Positions 1 to 8,009 of a stretch of DNA of 29,280 nucleotides are shown here, piece after piece (the stretch's first letter is position 1; each line of letters starts with the position of its first letter). The notes under the pieces are model-generated. The model ran no database searches, was not told the DNA's origin, and worked only from the letters and a program-made list of their open reading frames with translations. Both the position numbers and the translations under genes were made by a program. This DNA comes from a virus: positions 1 through 29,280 of IMG/VR virus record IMGVR_UViG_3300049001_000027; one strand, given 5' to 3'.

Positions 1-2
1 GT

Positions 3-1592
3 GGCAACAGCCGGGTATTGGTGCGGCCGTCCGAAATCGTCGGGTTCGCGCAAGACGACGCCAGCGAGGCGCTGATCGGCGCCTGCGGCGAGGCGGGGAT
101 ATTCGACCAGCAAGGGCGCGTGCGCGGCCGGGGCGCGCACCGCGGCCGCGCCGGGACGCTGATCGTCCACACCGGCGACAAGGTGATGGTCGCGCGCAAG
201 CGGGCGAACGGCAAGCCGGCGCCGGCCGAGTGGTTCGATACCGGGATGCACGACGGCTTCGTCTATCCGGCGGCCGAGCCGAGCCCGCGGCCGCACGGCG
301 AGCCGGTCGGCGCCGAGCCGGTCGAGCAGCTGCTCGCGCTGATCTCGACGTGGAACTGGCGGCGCGGGACGCTCGACGCGATGCTCGCCCTGGGCTGGAT
401 CGCGCAGACGTTCGTCTCGGGAGCGCTCGACTGGCGATCGCACATCTTCGTCACCGGTGGCGCCGGGACCGGCAAGTCGAGCTTCAACGGCAAGAATGGG
501 CTGTGCGATCGCCTGCTCGGCCGCGGCGCGCTGCGCACCGGCGGCGCGACCGAGGCGGCGGTGCGGCAGAAGCTGCGCGCGCAGACGATCCCGGTCATCT
601 TCGACGAATTCGAGCCGAACGCGTTCAACGCGCAGAAGCTGGCGGCGGTGCTCGAGCTCTGCCGCGTGGCGAGCTCGGGCAGCGAAATGCACAAGGGCGG
701 CAGCGATCACAACGCGGCCGAGTTCGTGCTCAATTCGTGCTTTCAGTTTTCCGCGATCCTGACGCCGCACATGGAGCCGCAGGATCGCAGCCGGTTCGCC
801 ATCCTCGAGCTCGAGCCGTTGCCGGGCGATGCGGTCAAGCTCAACCTCGAGGCCGCCAACCTGCCGGCGATCGGCGCGTCGTTGATGCGGCGGATGTTCG
901 ACGGCTGGTGGCGATGCGGGGCGACCTATGCGCTGTACCACGCCGAGCTGATCAAGCGCGGGCATTCGAACCGCTCGGCCGACACGTTCGGGACGTTGCT
1001 CGCGTGCGCGGATCTGGCGCTGTACGACCAGGTTCCCGATCGCGAGCTGCTCGAGGATTGGGCGCGGCGGTGTGCGCCTGGCGCGTTGTCCGAGATCTCG
1101 GAGGCCGCGCTCGATCACGACGCCTGCCTGCAGCACCTGGTCACCACGACGGTCCAGGCGCGCGGTGGCGATCTGCGCGAGACGCTCGGCACCTGGATCG
1201 GCCGCGGGGTCGGCCGCGTGCCGGTCGAGAGCGAGGGCGCGCGCGGGAAGCTGCAGGAATTCGGGTTGAAGGTGGTGACCGCTCGCGAGCTGCCCGAACC
1301 CGGGCCCGATGGGAGGCCGCGATATGGGGCGGTCGAGCATATCGCCGGCCAGAGCTGTTACCTGGCGATCGCCCAGGACCACCGCTCCCTCGCTGAAATC
1401 TTCGGGCCCACCAAGTGGCAGGCCGGCGGCTGGGGCCAGACGCTTGGCCGCGCGCCTGGCGGCCTGCGTGGGATCAAGGTGAAGTTCGCCAAGCGATCGC
1501 TGACCGCCGTCCTGGTGCCGATCGAGCACGTGGTCGACCGTGACGAGGTCGAAGGGTTCATGCCCTGCGCCGGCGTCGGAGGCGCATCATGA
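3..1592 (+). CDS. Phage replication ATPase/helicase-like protein (5'-truncated)
   Basis: This gene is cut by the left edge of the window. The reading frame is open back to base 3 and the residues there look like coding sequence, so the TTG at 18 is probably not the true start. A P-loop of the form GGAGTGKSS lies near 457-483 and a Walker B-like VIFDEFE near 595-615. An arginine-containing stretch (MEPQDRSRFAILELEPL) follows near 770-825 and could be a sensor or arginine-finger region. This layout fits the SF3/DUF927-like ATPases that many temperate phages use as replicative helicase-primase proteins, so the inferred role is origin melting or unwinding in the cytoplasm. It sits directly upstream of an iteron-rich gap that looks like an origin. 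The exact family cannot be fixed without a profile search; a non-helicase AAA ATPase is the main alternative. Confidence 0.6.
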   Translation, partial: GNSRVLVRPSEIVGFAQDDASEALIGACGEAGIFDQQGRVRGRGAHRGRAGTLIVHTGDKVMVARKRANGKPAPAEWFDTGMHDGFVYPAAEPSPRPHGEPVGAEPVEQLLALISTWNWRRGTLDAMLALGWIAQTFVSGALDWRSHIFVTGGAGTGKSSFNGKNGLCDRLLGRGALRTGGATEAAVRQKLRAQTIPVIFDEFEPNAFNAQKLAAVLELCRVASSGSEMHKGGSDHNAAEFVLNSCFQFSAILTPHMEPQDRSRFAILELEPLPGDAVKLNLEAANLPAIGASLMRRMFDGWWRCGATYALYHAELIKRGHSNRSADTFGTLLACADLALYDQVPDRELLEDWARRCAPGALSEISEAALDHDACLQHLVTTTVQARGGDLRETLGTWIGRGVGRVPVESEGARGKLQEFGLKVVTARELPEPGPDGRPRYGAVEHIAGQSCYLAIAQDHRSLAEIFGPTKWQAGGWGQTLGRAPGGLRGIKVKFAKRSLTAVLVPIEHVVDRDEVEGFMPCAGVGGAS

Positions 1593-1619
1593 GCCGCCTG
1601 ATACCGACGCGCGCGGCCA

Positions 1620-1674
1620 GCGCGACGCAGTCGCGCGGTGCGGCCGCGCACTTCATGCGCGACTTTAGTCGCGC
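1620..1674. repeat. Two tandem dyads GCGCGAC-n-GTCGCGC
   Basis: Two nearly identical inverted repeats occur 37-38 bp apart, centre to centre. The first is GCGCGAC / GTCGCGC at 1620-1636 with a 3-nt spacer. The second is GCGCGACT / AGTCGCGC at 1657-1674 with a 2-nt spacer. Both lie just after the stop codon of the ATPase gene. They could be paired operators or RNA hairpins. The T-rich run TTCTTTTTTATTT starts about 30 nt after the second dyad, which is too far for a textbook intrinsic terminator. Confidence 0.45.
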
Positions 1675-1798
1675 TCCACTTCACTTGCGTCGGTCTATCG
1701 ACGTCTTCTTTTTTATTTGCACCCGCACCCCGGCCCGTTGGGGAGCAGGGATTGATTGGCGGCACATTCGCTGGCGCGAGCACGGGCCCGGGGGGCAC

Positions 1799-2026
1799 GG
1801 TTCTACGGTTCCGAACGGGTCAGGGGGTAGAACCAACAAGCCATTGGAAACGTGTGGTTCTGTGGTTCTGTTCTATGGCCCTTCACGTGATGCGCGGGCG
1901 GACAGGTGCGCGCGTGTGTGTAGCTTGGACCGTCAGAACCATAGAACCATAGAACCACTCTTCAGGATCGGCAGAAAACAGCCACTTTCTGACGGTGGGG
2001 CGGTTCTCTCCCGGTTCTGCGGTTCC
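1799..2026. repeat. Iteron cluster GGTTCT/AGAACC with 8-bp periodicity
   Basis: Eleven copies of GGTTCT/GGTTCC or the complement AGAACC fall within 228 bp. Forward copies start at 1799, 1807, 1856, 1864, 2002, 2013 and 2021. Reverse copies start at 1829, 1935, 1943 and 1951. Several neighbours are exactly 8 bp apart, for example AGAACCAT repeated from 1935 to 1958. The forward pair at 1856-1871 and the reverse triplet at 1935-1958 form a large interrupted inverted repeat. Regular iterons beside an ATPase gene and a nearby AT-rich patch suggest a replication origin or a cooperative protein-binding array. Confidence 0.6.
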
Positions 2027-2347
2027 GTGCCGAATAAAATAGGGGGTGGATATTCGACCTGGGGACGCACCGCGCCGTCCAGGCTCGATCTGCACCTGAT
2101 CGCTGGGGGTGCGCGGCAAAACTTTCGGGCTCGGCGGCGCGCGATCGGCGCCGATCTCGGCCGGCTGCAGCTCGCCGGCTCGATCGTCGAAAGTGGCGGA
2201 TTTCCGCCGTTTTCTGAGGGTCGATCGGGGCGTGTTGGAATGGTGATGTCGGAATGGTCGCGCGAAACCGTGTCGATCCAGCCGGTTAGCTGGCCGATGC
2301 GTAAGCTTTCGGGGCTGACCGCCGATCGCGCCTGGCGCCGTGCGGAG

Positions 2348-2391
2348 GACCCCCGGGGGGTCGACCTGGCAGGCGAGGGGGTGGGCCCCCC
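2348..2391. repeat. GC-rich palindromes upstream of the terminase genes
   Basis: GACCCCCGGGGGGTC at 2348-2362 is almost perfectly self-complementary. It is followed by GGGGG TGGG CCCCCC at 2377-2391. Both would form strong hairpins. No T-run follows either one. Their place about 270-310 bp before the small terminase gene is compatible with a packaging-site element, but no direct evidence exists. Confidence 0.3.
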
Positions 2392-2657
2392 AGCGCGCGT
2401 CGACCAGATCGGGAGCATGTCGGCGCTGCATGCGTTCGGGATTTTCTTCGATCACCGATCATCTGGCCAGTCGAACCCCGGCGAAAGCATGAGGGGCGCA
2501 AACGGGTCGGGGTGCGGGTGCGCTCTAGCCCTTGGCGACCCGGCCGCGGGCGGCGCGGTCCAGGTCGGGCATGACGAACGGGTCGGGGATAGGGGCGTTT
2601 CCTCTGCCAATCGGGAGGCCGACGGCAAGGTGGCGACGCTATGGGCGGGGGTCCATC

Positions 2658-3284
2658 ATGTCAACGGCTGACAGCGGTGACGCCGGCGTGGCGCGCACGG
2701 CGCTCGAGGAAGCGAAGGCGCTCGTCACCCAGGCGCAGGCCGAGCAGCCCGAGCAGCTCGAGCTGGACGGCGTCACGCCCGAGGACATCGCGGACGCGCG
2801 CGCCGAGCTCGGCCCCAACGCTGGCGGCCTTTCAGTGCTCAATCGAGCTCGCGAACGCAAGCGCGGCCGGCCGCGCGGCGCACGCAACAAGCGAACCGAC
2901 GATTTCGCCCGCTACCTGCTGAGTTTCGGCCAGCATCCGGCACTGACGATGATGCAAATTCAGGCGTCCGATCCGGCCGTCCTGCAGGAAAACAGCCGTC
3001 GCCAGGTCACCAAGGTGCTCAAGGGCGGCAAGGGCGAAGCCGATCGGTTGGTCGAGGTCACCGAGGAAACGCTGAGCTACGAGGGGGCACAATCGCTGCG
3101 GGTCCGCTGCGCCGAGGCGCTGCTGCCGTACCTCGAGAGCAAGAAGCCGGTCGCGATCGACATGTCGTTCACTGGCGTCGGCAACCTGGTGATCGAGGGC
3201 GTAACGCACACCCGCGACGAAATGACCGAGCTGCAGGATGCCGAGTTCATGGAGCTCGACGACGAGGAGGGCGCTGGTGGTTGA
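2658..3284 (+). CDS. terS: Terminase small subunit-like DNA-packaging protein
   Basis: The product has 208 residues. An upstream in-frame ATG at 2532 exists, but the residues before 2658 are low-complexity and do not look like protein, so the ATG at 2658 behind a G-rich ribosome binding site was chosen. The N-terminal third is acidic and Gln-rich. A basic patch with RKRGRPRGARNKR at about residues 60-75 looks like a DNA-binding tail. Helices follow, with a RCAEALLPYLESKKP stretch typical of phage small terminase or packaging-associated proteins. The small subunit recognises the packaging site and recruits the large subunit to start headful or cos cutting. The assignment rests on this pattern plus the large terminase just downstream. 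The stop overlaps the next gene by 8 bp. Confidence 0.6.
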   Translation: MSTADSGDAGVARTALEEAKALVTQAQAEQPEQLELDGVTPEDIADARAELGPNAGGLSVLNRARERKRGRPRGARNKRTDDFARYLLSFGQHPALTMMQIQASDPAVLQENSRRQVTKVLKGGKGEADRLVEVTEETLSYEGAQSLRVRCAEALLPYLESKKPVAIDMSFTGVGNLVIEGVTHTRDEMTELQDAEFMELDDEEGAGG

Positions 3285-3570
3285 TGCGCCCGCTCCCAAA
3301 AGTGGGAACAGCATGCCCCCGATGGCGCGCGAGTTGCGGCGCCTGCTGCTGCTCGATCGCGCCCGGATCGTGCTCGGCGGCGCTGAGAAGCTCGCCACGG
3401 CGCTGGGGATCGGCCGGCGAGCCGTGAACCACAAGCTGGCGGCCGAGCGATCGCTGACCAATCATGACCTCGAGCTGGCGGCCCGCGCGCTCGACGGCAG
3501 GGCCCGCGAGATCGATCAGCTGGCGAGCGATATTCGCGCGATGATCGCCATGTCGGCGGTCGACCAGTGA
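3277..3570 (+). CDS. Small helix-turn-helix protein between the terminase genes
   Basis: The product has 97 residues. GTG at 3277 is taken as start because GAGGAGG (3264-3270) sits 6 nt upstream. An earlier in-frame ATG at 3238 would overlap the small terminase by far more and has no such site. Residues about 36-56 (AEKLATALGIGRRAVNHKL) form a helix-turn-helix of the Cro/cI-like kind, with A-x-x-L-G-I at the turn. A second helical segment rich in Ala, Arg and Asp follows. It overlaps the small terminase by 8 bp and the large terminase by 4 bp (GTGA), so all three are translationally coupled. It may regulate late transcription or act as a second packaging-site binder; neither is shown. Confidence 0.7.
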   Translation: MVDAPAPKSGNSMPPMARELRRLLLLDRARIVLGGAEKLATALGIGRRAVNHKLAAERSLTNHDLELAARALDGRAREIDQLASDIRAMIAMSAVDQ

Positions 3571-5120
3571 GCGCCGCACGTCGCCTCGTCTCGCCGGGCC
3601 CGATCGCGGACGCTTTCATGCAAAGCCGCGCGTTCATTTGCGGGATTATCGGCCCGGTCGGCTCCGGCAAGACGATGGCCGCGCTGCAAAAGGGGCTGCG
3701 CCTGGCGGCGCAACAGGGCGGCCGCGTCGACGACAAGGGTGTTTTGTGGCGCAAGGCGCGGATCGGTGTGATCCGCGAAAGCTATCCGAGCCTGGAAAGC
3801 ACCACGCTCAAGAGCTGGTTCAACGTCGTGCCGGAGAGCGAAGGTAAATTCGGCTGGCGCGCGCCCTACGTCCACAAATTCCGCAAGATCCTGCGTCGCG
3901 AGGGCAATCGCCCCGATGGCCGGCCGATCGACGTGCTCGAGGTAGAATTCGAGTTCCGCGCGATCGGCAATCTGTCGGTCGAGGAAGCTTGCCGCGGCTG
4001 GGAAGTGAACGCGGTCATCATCGACGAAGCCGATTTGCAACCCGAGGACCTGGTTTCCTTCCTGACCGGCCGTATCGGGCGCTTCTCCGATCTCGATCCT
4101 GAAAGCGTCGTGGATCCGCAGATCATCCTCTCGCTCAACATGCCCGATATCGAGAACCACATCTATCAGCTGCTGATGGATCACGAGCTCGACACGGGCG
4201 AGCTGAGCGAAGAGGACCGCGCCGAGCTCGATCGCGTGCTCGATGGCCGGCCGCTGATCGAGGCGTTCATCCAGCCGGGCGGCCGCGAACCGAACGCAGA
4301 AAACCTGCATAACCTATCGGGCGGGCGCGGTTATTACATCCTGCAGGTCGCGTCGAACAAGCATAAGCCGGGCTATGTCGATCGCATGGTCGACAACAAG
4401 CCGGTGCCGTTGCAACACGGCCAACCGGTCAATGAGAAGTTCGTCCATTCGGCCCATGTGCGACCGCTGCCGTTCGATCGGCGCCGTAAATTGATCGTGG
4501 GGCTCGACCAGGGATTGTTCGCCGCCGCGGTGGCGCTGCAGCGCGACCAGGGCGGTGACATCCGCACGCTCGCCGAGCTGGTGAACTACGATCCGAAGAA
4601 AAAGAAACTGCTGAAGGTCGGCCCATCGGCGTTCGGCCGGGCGGTCAAGGCTATGCTCGGCGAGCGCTTCCCCGAGCTGACGCCCGACATGATCCGCGTC
4701 GTCGCGGATCCGGCAGCTTTCGCGGCCGACGATCGCGAGGACAATGAGCACGACTGGATCCGCGCCTGCCAGAAAACGCTGGGGCTCAAGATCCATCGCG
4801 CGAAATCGAACAAGGCGGCCCTGCGTAACGAGGCGATCTGGCAGGCCCAGGATCGCACCGGCGGCTATGCCGTCGATCCGAGCTGCAAGCACCTGATCAA
4901 GGGGCATTTGGGCGGCTACCGCTACGCCAAGGCCGAGCTCGGCACGGGCGAAACGCGCGGCCACCTCGAGATCGCCAACACGATCTACACGCACGTCGCC
5001 GACGCGGAGCAATACGCCGCGCTCGAGGGCGAGCACGTCATTGGCGATATCCGCGGCAAGGAACGCCGGCGGGCGCCGGTCAAGGTCGACGGCAATTTCG
5101 ACGAGCTAGGAGGTATCTGA
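3567..5120 (+). CDS. terL: Terminase large subunit (ATPase and nuclease)
   Basis: The product has 517 residues and starts with GTG inside the previous gene's stop. A Walker A motif GPVGSGKT lies at residues 29-36 and a Walker B with catalytic acid, VIIDEAD, at about 150-156. The C-terminal RNase H-like nuclease is marked by VGLDQG with Asp314, VVADPAA with Asp381, and a HVADAEQYAAL stretch near the C-terminus. That order matches phage large terminases, which translocate DNA into the prohead by ATP hydrolysis and cut the concatemer. The length is normal for a podovirus protein. The neighbours, small terminase upstream and portal downstream, support the call. The stop overlaps the next start by one base (TGATG). 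Confidence 0.92.
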   Translation: MSAARRLVSPGPIADAFMQSRAFICGIIGPVGSGKTMAALQKGLRLAAQQGGRVDDKGVLWRKARIGVIRESYPSLESTTLKSWFNVVPESEGKFGWRAPYVHKFRKILRREGNRPDGRPIDVLEVEFEFRAIGNLSVEEACRGWEVNAVIIDEADLQPEDLVSFLTGRIGRFSDLDPESVVDPQIILSLNMPDIENHIYQLLMDHELDTGELSEEDRAELDRVLDGRPLIEAFIQPGGREPNAENLHNLSGGRGYYILQVASNKHKPGYVDRMVDNKPVPLQHGQPVNEKFVHSAHVRPLPFDRRRKLIVGLDQGLFAAAVALQRDQGGDIRTLAELVNYDPKKKKLLKVGPSAFGRAVKAMLGERFPELTPDMIRVVADPAAFAADDREDNEHDWIRACQKTLGLKIHRAKSNKAALRNEAIWQAQDRTGGYAVDPSCKHLIKGHLGGYRYAKAELGTGETRGHLEIANTIYTHVADAEQYAALEGEHVIGDIRGKERRRAPVKVDGNFDELGGI

Positions 5121-5359
5121 TGGTTTGGCTTTTTCCCGCCGCCAAGGCGGCAGGCGGTCTTCTCAAGGCGGTGGGGATCATTTCGACCCCGGGCAAGACG
5201 CCCGAACCGCTGCCGACCGTGACCCGCGACGACGCCGCGGCAACGGTCGCCGCAACCGATGAAATTCGACGCCGGCGCGGTGGCGCGGCGGACATCGTCA
5301 ACGGACCAAGCGGCGCCGAGGCCGCTTTGTCCGGCGGCAAACTCACCCTCGGTAGCTGA
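5120..5359 (+). CDS. Small conserved phage protein, unknown function
   Basis: The product has 79 residues. The start ATG shares a base with the terminase stop (TGATG), and the upstream AGGAGGT forms a strong ribosome binding site. The N-terminus is hydrophobic with small residues (WLFPAAKAAGGLLKAVGII). The middle is basic (IRRRRGGAADIV) and the C-terminus ends in GGKLTLGS. Short proteins of this shape, with an Arg-rich patch and a Leu-Gly C-terminus, are frequent beside podovirus head genes, but their role is not known to me. Coupling to the terminase gene implies late expression. Confidence 0.65.
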   Translation: MVWLFPAAKAAGGLLKAVGIISTPGKTPEPLPTVTRDDAAATVAATDEIRRRRGGAADIVNGPSGAEAALSGGKLTLGS

Positions 5360-5371
5360 AAGGATCGATGA

Positions 5372-6019
5372 ATGACCGACACGACCACGCGCGAGCAGGA
5401 ATTGCTCGAGGAATTCAAGGCGGGGCTCGACCCCGATGCGGCGCCACAGCTCGCACAGCGCATCGCCGCTCTCGAAGCCGATCGCGATCGCGCGAGTGAT
5501 GCGGCCGGCACGGTGCAGCGCGAGCGTGACGATGCCGTCACCGCAAAGGAAGCGGCCGAAAAGGAACGCGACGAGGCGATCGCGCGCGCCGATGCGGCGG
5601 ACAAGGCGACCAAGGCAGCGAAATCGAAGCTCGAGCGCAGCACGTCGCCCGCAAAACCGCGCAAGCTCGGCGAGATGAACGACGGCCTGACCGGCGAAGA
5701 TCTCGACGACGCCCTGGCCGAGGCGGCCGCAGACGAAAAGTCGATCGAGATCGCGTTTTCGGATGGGTCGAAAGAACTGATCGGCATCCCTCCCGTGTCG
5801 GTGCAGGGCGACGTCTGGCGGCCGCACGCGCTGGGCAAGATGCTCCGCGATCCGGTGGCGATCGACGGCCCCGTCGCCGGCTCCGGCCGGGCCGGGTTCC
5901 AGATCGTCGGCTACGCGCTGCTGATCGACGGCAAGCAGGTTGCCTACACCAGGCGGTCGGACCCCGTGAACGTCGGGCCGGGCCAGAAGATCACGCTCGC
6001 GGACGATATCTACTTCTAG
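5372..6019 (+). CDS. Coiled-coil phage protein of unknown function
   Basis: The product has 215 residues and starts 12 bp after the previous gene, behind AAGGA. Residues about 20-95 are strongly charged and heptad-like (repeated E-R-D-x-A patterns), so a long coiled coil is expected. The C-terminal half, from about residue 115, appears globular and beta-rich, including IEIAFSDGSKELIGIPPVSV and VGYALLIDGKQVAYTRR. No family is recognised. The gene sits in the head module between terminase and portal, so it may be an assembly factor or a minor head protein; this is only positional inference. Confidence 0.7.
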   Translation: MTDTTTREQELLEEFKAGLDPDAAPQLAQRIAALEADRDRASDAAGTVQRERDDAVTAKEAAEKERDEAIARADAADKATKAAKSKLERSTSPAKPRKLGEMNDGLTGEDLDDALAEAAADEKSIEIAFSDGSKELIGIPPVSVQGDVWRPHALGKMLRDPVAIDGPVAGSGRAGFQIVGYALLIDGKQVAYTRRSDPVNVGPGQKITLADDIYF

Positions 6020-6087
6020 CTTCGCGCTTGATCTCAAGCCGGACCGGGCCGCGCGGACTAGCGGCATAGCAGAAGACGGAGAAGACC

Positions 6088-6303
6088 ATGTTTACTGTAA
6101 AGGTTGTCGAGCAAAACCCCGAGGGCGTGGTGTCAGAACACTTGTTCGAAGCATCGGGCCTTCGGAGTGATCGCGATGCTGTCTATGCCGATATGGCAGA
6201 CGGCAGCATCGCTACTTACCAGTTCAACAAAAGGCAGGACATTGCGCAGGATATGTTCGTCATGAACCGGTTCGGCGCGACCGTATCCACTTATCGACTT
6301 TGA
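6088..6303 (+). CDS. Small isolated protein, possible moron
   Basis: The product has 71 residues, with ACGGAGAAG as ribosome binding site just upstream of the ATG. The sequence suggests a small beta-rich fold ending in MNRFGATVSTYRL; no function is recognised. Unlike its neighbours it is not overlapped. It has 68 bp of non-coding DNA before it and 50 bp after it, and a hairpin at 6311-6330 follows. Its codons are visibly less GC-biased (for example TTT ACT GTA AAG GTT). These traits suggest an independently acquired cassette inserted between head genes. Confidence 0.65.
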   Translation: MFTVKVVEQNPEGVVSEHLFEASGLRSDRDAVYADMADGSIATYQFNKRQDIAQDMFVMNRFGATVSTYRL

Positions 6304-6310
6304 CGACACC

Positions 6311-6340
6311 GGGCGCGAGACGGCGCGCCCCATTTCCTTT
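6311..6340 (+). terminator. Possible intrinsic terminator before the portal gene
   Basis: GGGCGCG (6311-6317) pairs perfectly with CGCGCCC (6324-6330) across a 6-nt loop. The following CATTTCCTTT is only a weak U-tract. It lies directly after the 71-residue gene and before the portal ribosome binding site, so it may partly reduce read-through. Confidence 0.4.
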
Positions 6341-6353
6341 CCGGGGGTAGCAC

Positions 6354-8009
6354 ATGGCCGACGACAAGCTGCAGGATGACGATCTGGTCAAGGCGCACCT
6401 GCGCAATCACGATCGCCTCAGGGGATTGCGCACGCCCTGGGAAAGCGTCTTTCGCGAGATCGACGAGCGGGTCAATCCACTCGGCGCCGGCGGCTGGGAC
6501 AGCTCAACGCCCGGCCGCGTCGCGGGGGCGAGGAATTTCGACGTCACGGCCGTCGAGGGGCTCGATCGCTTCCAGGCCGCGATGCTGGCGATCACGGTTC
6601 CCTACCAGACCCAATATATCAAGCTCCGGTTCGGCGACAAAGACCTCGACAAGCTGCCCAATGTGCGCCGCTGGTGCGAATATGCCGGCGATCGCCTCTA
6701 TGCGATGCGGTACGCGCCGCACACCGGGTTCGGCGTCCAGGCCGGCGAGGACATGCGACAGCTCGGCAGCTACGGCACCGGCGCGCTGTGGAGCGGCGTC
6801 AAGCCAGGCCGCGGCCTGTTCTACAAGGCGCTGCATCTCTCCGAAATATTCATCGAAGAGGATTTCAGCGGTCAAGTCAGTACCGTGCACCGCGAATACC
6901 AGTTGACCGCACGGCAATGCTTGCAGGAATTCGGCGGCGATGCCCTAACCGGCAAGATGCGCGACGCGGTGCAGAAGAACAAGCTCGACGACAAGTTCCG
7001 CATTATTCACATCGTCTGCCCGAACGGCGATCTGCAGCCCGACGCGATCGATAACCGCTCGATGTTGGTCGACAGCATCACGATCGCGCTCGACGACAAG
7101 GCGATCCTGCGTCGCGGCGGGTTCCATTCGATGCCGATCGCGGTCTCGCGCCATGTCACCGGGCCGGGCGATGTCTATGGCCGCTCGCCCGCGTTGAAGG
7201 TGCTGCCGACGATCAAGGGCGTCAACGTGATGCAGCAAACCAACATGCGCGCCGGGCAGAAGATCGTCGACCCTGCGCTGGCGTTCTACGACGACGACGG
7301 CATCACCAGCCTGGTGACCAAGCCGGGCGGCGCCAACCCCGGCCTGGTCAACGAGCGCGGGCAGCTCATGGTCCAGGCGATGCCCACGGGGTCGAACCTG
7401 CCGGTGGGCCTGGAGATGGTCGAGGGCGAGCGCCAGGTCATCCGCACCGCGTTCCTGGAAGACTTCTTCAAGCTGCTGACCGACGAGAGCCCACAGCGAT
7501 CGGCGACAGCCGTGCTCGAAATCGCGTCGAAACAGGGCGTGCTCGTCTCGCCTTATGCCTTCCGCTACCAGACCGAGAAGCAAAACCCGGTCACCCAGCG
7601 AGATCTCGACCTGGCATTGCGCGCGGGGCAGATCGACCCGTTCCCGCCCGAAGTGCTCGAGGCGGGCGCCTATCCAATCATCGAATATGAAAACCCGCTG
7701 TCGCGCATGGCGCGTGCTGAGGAAGCGGCCGGCTTCACGCGCTGGATCGAGACGATGGCGCCGATGGCGCAGCTCGACAGCGGTGTGTTCGACCATGTCA
7801 ACACCGACGCGGCCGCGCCTGGCCTGGCCGATGTGCTCGGCGTGCGGCCGAGCTGGATTTCGACGCCCGACGAAGTCGCGACCAAGCGCAAGGCGCGCGC
7901 GGATGCCCAGGCCGAGCAATCGGGGGTCGATCAGCTCGCGACGGCGGCGGGTGCCTTCAAGGATCTCGCCTCGGCGAACGCGACCGCGCAACAGACGCAG
8001 GCGGCATGA
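6354..8009 (+). CDS. Portal (head-tail connector) protein
   Basis: The product has 551 residues, behind CCGGGGGTAGC. The N-terminal pattern, with PWESVFREIDERVNP near residue 25, then a region around TYGTGALW-like sequence (SYGTGALWSGVKPG, about residue 140), matches the podovirus head-to-tail connecting protein family (T7 gp8-like). Twelve copies form the ring at the unique vertex through which DNA is packaged and later ejected. A typical C-terminal segment rich in Ala and Gln follows. The length is in the usual 500-560 range for this family. The stop overlaps the next start by 4 bp (ATGA), in a tight head-assembly block with the Bbp19-like and scaffold genes. Confidence 0.9.
   Translation: MADDKLQDDDLVKAHLRNHDRLRGLRTPWESVFREIDERVNPLGAGGWDSSTPGRVAGARNFDVTAVEGLDRFQAAMLAITVPYQTQYIKLRFGDKDLDKLPNVRRWCEYAGDRLYAMRYAPHTGFGVQAGEDMRQLGSYGTGALWSGVKPGRGLFYKALHLSEIFIEEDFSGQVSTVHREYQLTARQCLQEFGGDALTGKMRDAVQKNKLDDKFRIIHIVCPNGDLQPDAIDNRSMLVDSITIALDDKAILRRGGFHSMPIAVSRHVTGPGDVYGRSPALKVLPTIKGVNVMQQTNMRAGQKIVDPALAFYDDDGITSLVTKPGGANPGLVNERGQLMVQAMPTGSNLPVGLEMVEGERQVIRTAFLEDFFKLLTDESPQRSATAVLEIASKQGVLVSPYAFRYQTEKQNPVTQRDLDLALRAGQIDPFPPEVLEAGAYPIIEYENPLSRMARAEEAAGFTRWIETMAPMAQLDSGVFDHVNTDAAAPGLADVLGVRPSWISTPDEVATKRKARADAQAEQSGVDQLATAAGAFKDLASANATAQQTQAA

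Larger units (their letters stand above)
1593..2657. other. Non-coding control region between replication and packaging genes
   Basis: About 1.07 kb lies here without a convincing gene. The frames that stay open give low-complexity, Arg/Pro/Ser-rich products with no recognisable domain and no good ribosome binding sites. The stretch contains paired dyads (1620-1674), a T-rich run (1705-1719), GGTTCT/AGAACC iterons in both orientations (1799-2026), a short AT-rich patch (2032-2055) and GC palindromes (2348-2391). Its position between a replicative ATPase and the terminase genes suits a replication origin, a packaging site, or both. The function is inferred. Confidence 0.5.

Noticed and set aside
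1883-2455. Minus-strand frame of 190 codons in the control region
   Set aside because: Arg/Pro/Ser-rich product without recognisable structure, and it overlaps the iteron array. No convincing ribosome binding site.
1589-2671. A 360-codon open frame after the ATPase, starting in an ATGA overlap
   Set aside because: The product is low-complexity, with no fold or family signal, and it covers iterons and palindromes. Long open frames are expected by chance at this GC content. The ATGA overlap alone is not enough.
4985-6067. Long minus-strand frame opposite the terminase and coiled-coil genes
   Set aside because: It lies antisense to three well-supported plus-strand genes, and its product has the Arg/Ala/Val composition typical of antisense frames in GC-rich DNA.
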